Source: Locusta migratoria
Lineage: Eukaryota; Arthropoda; Insecta; Orthoptera; Acrididae
DNA: 64,000 bases
Reading direction: 5' to 3'
Assembly: GCA_026315105.1 (NCBI GenBank)
Contig: JAOYRU010002417.1
Coordinates: 62,001 to 126,000, forward strand
Part shown: piece after piece, positions 63,490 through 64,000 of the stretch
How the letters are laid out: the number at the start of each line of letters is the position of its first letter
Position numbering within the stretch: position 1 is the stretch's first letter
Translations under genes and position numbers: made by a program
The notes under the pieces: generated by a model
What the model was told of the DNA's origin: nothing
The model's input: the letters and a program-made list of their open reading frames with translations, nothing else
The model's database searches: none

Positions 63490-64000
63490 GTGTGGCCAGG
63501 GCGGCCAGTGCGGGTCGGTGGTGCAGCACCTGATGCTCCCTGGCCCATGGTAACTATATACATCCAAAATCATCTGCTCCTTGAAATTATGACTACTTTA
63601 CCTAAACAAACGGCGAATAAAGTGGATTACCATATAGAAACAAGAAAAAATATCATTTTGCGGAAAAATGAATGTAGTAGCTGTAAGTGTCAAAAGCAGT
63701 GAAAACGCGATATACGCTAGTCGAACTAATCTGTGGTGCTGTGGCCTGAGCAGCAGTGTGGCCAGGGCGGCCAGTGCGGGTCGGTGGTGCAGCACCTGAT
63801 GCTCCCTGGCCCATGGTAACTATATACATCCAAAATCATCTGCTCCTTGAAATTATGACTACTTTACCTAAACAAACGGCGAATAAAGTGGATTACCATA
63901 TAGAAACAGGAATAAATATCATTTTGCGGAAAAATGAATGTAGTAGCTGTAAGTGTCAAAAGCAGTGTAAACGCGATATACGCTAGTCGAACTAATCTGT

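Larger units (their letters stand above)
1..64000 (+). repeat. 262/266-bp tandem satellite array spanning the whole window
   Basis: The same unit recurs from first base to last without a break, always in the same orientation. Anchors such as GTGTGGCC, CTATATACATCC and CTAGTCGAACTAATC return every 262 or 266 bp. I located 242 monomer starts (250 to 63,756), giving 241 full monomers plus a 249-bp partial at the left edge and a 245-bp partial at the right. About 99 carry the 4-bp insertion that makes 266 bp. Divergence is mainly single-base substitution plus a few 1-10-bp indels; one monomer (44,978-45,259) is 282 bp. There is no unique sequence, mobile element or gene in any interval. The strand given is simply the orientation used to describe the unit. 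I do not recognise it as a named satellite family. Confidence 0.98.
54750..64000 (+). repeat. Zone 6: homogenised, long-form-dominated region
   Basis: Thirty-five monomers (the last cut by the window edge), about 26 long form. Neighbouring monomers here look more alike than elsewhere. Starts: 54750, 55015, 55281, 55543, 55809, 56075, 56341, 56603, 56869, 57135, 57401, 57667, 57933, 58195, 58461, 58727, 58993, 59259, 59521, 59787, 60053, 60319, 60585, 60847, 61112, 61374, 61640, 61906, 62168, 62434, 62700, 62962, 63228, 63490, 63756. Marks are GTAGTAGCTGTAAG, GCGACATACG, GTGTGAAAAGC, GCCCTTGG and CCACTGTGGG. Confidence 0.87.

Noticed and set aside
1..64000. CRISPR array
   Set aside because: There is no alternation of a short constant repeat with unrelated spacers. 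The entire 262/266-bp unit is conserved.
1..64000. Ribosomal intergenic spacer subrepeats or telomeric repeats
   Set aside because: No rRNA gene sequence, promoter-like unique segment or short telomere motif run is present anywhere in the window.

Overview
The whole 64,000-base window is one uninterrupted head-to-tail satellite DNA array. I see no gene, RNA gene, transposon, unique spacer or inversion anywhere in it. It consists of 241 complete monomers plus a partial one at each end. Monomers come in two lengths: 262 bp, and 266 bp when a 4-bp insertion turns GCTGTGTC into GCTGTAAGTGTC. By my count about 99 of 243 are the long form. Every monomer is in the same orientation, and both window edges cut through a monomer, so the array extends past both ends. 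A megabase-scale-looking tandem array with nested higher-order repeats points to a eukaryotic nuclear genome, with pericentromeric, centromeric or heterochromatic DNA the usual setting. Nothing in the window identifies the species.

Monomer anatomy (each monomer is taken to start at the first base of GTGTGGCC): a GC-rich core of about 86 bp (about 70% GC), made of the end of one monomer and the start of the next, alternates with an AT-rich body of about 180 bp (about 34% GC). The core holds a TGGCC/GGCCA inverted repeat, a GGTGCAGCACC palindrome and, in most copies, CCATGG. The body holds ATATAC, AATAAA, an A-tract and AAAATATCATTTT. Stop codons in every frame and a unit length that is not a multiple of three rule out a long coding sequence; all open frames are short and are by-products of the repeat.

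Layout. Zone 1 (1-12,091) is a mixed region with a recurring two-monomer module and 790-bp and about 3.42-kb duplications. Zone 2 (12,092-15,002) carries monomers marked by CACTTTGGG and AAATATGATT. Zone 3 (15,003-24,202) is rich in short monomers and contains a roughly 3.95/4.21-kb duplicated block. Zone 4 (24,203-45,204) contains a clear nine-monomer higher-order repeat (2,366 bp; types a to i) and, further right, an eight-monomer derivative (about 2,111 bp). Zone 5 (45,205-54,749) is rearranged and indel-rich, and opens at a base-resolved out-of-register recombination junction. Zone 6 (54,750-64,000) is the most uniform part, built of five-monomer (1,326 bp) and two-monomer (528 bp) units and dominated by 266-bp monomers.

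The biology readable here is array evolution: amplification by unequal exchange or template switching at several scales, chimeric monomers, and homogenisation that differs along the array. No protein-based or RNA-based system is supported by the sequence.
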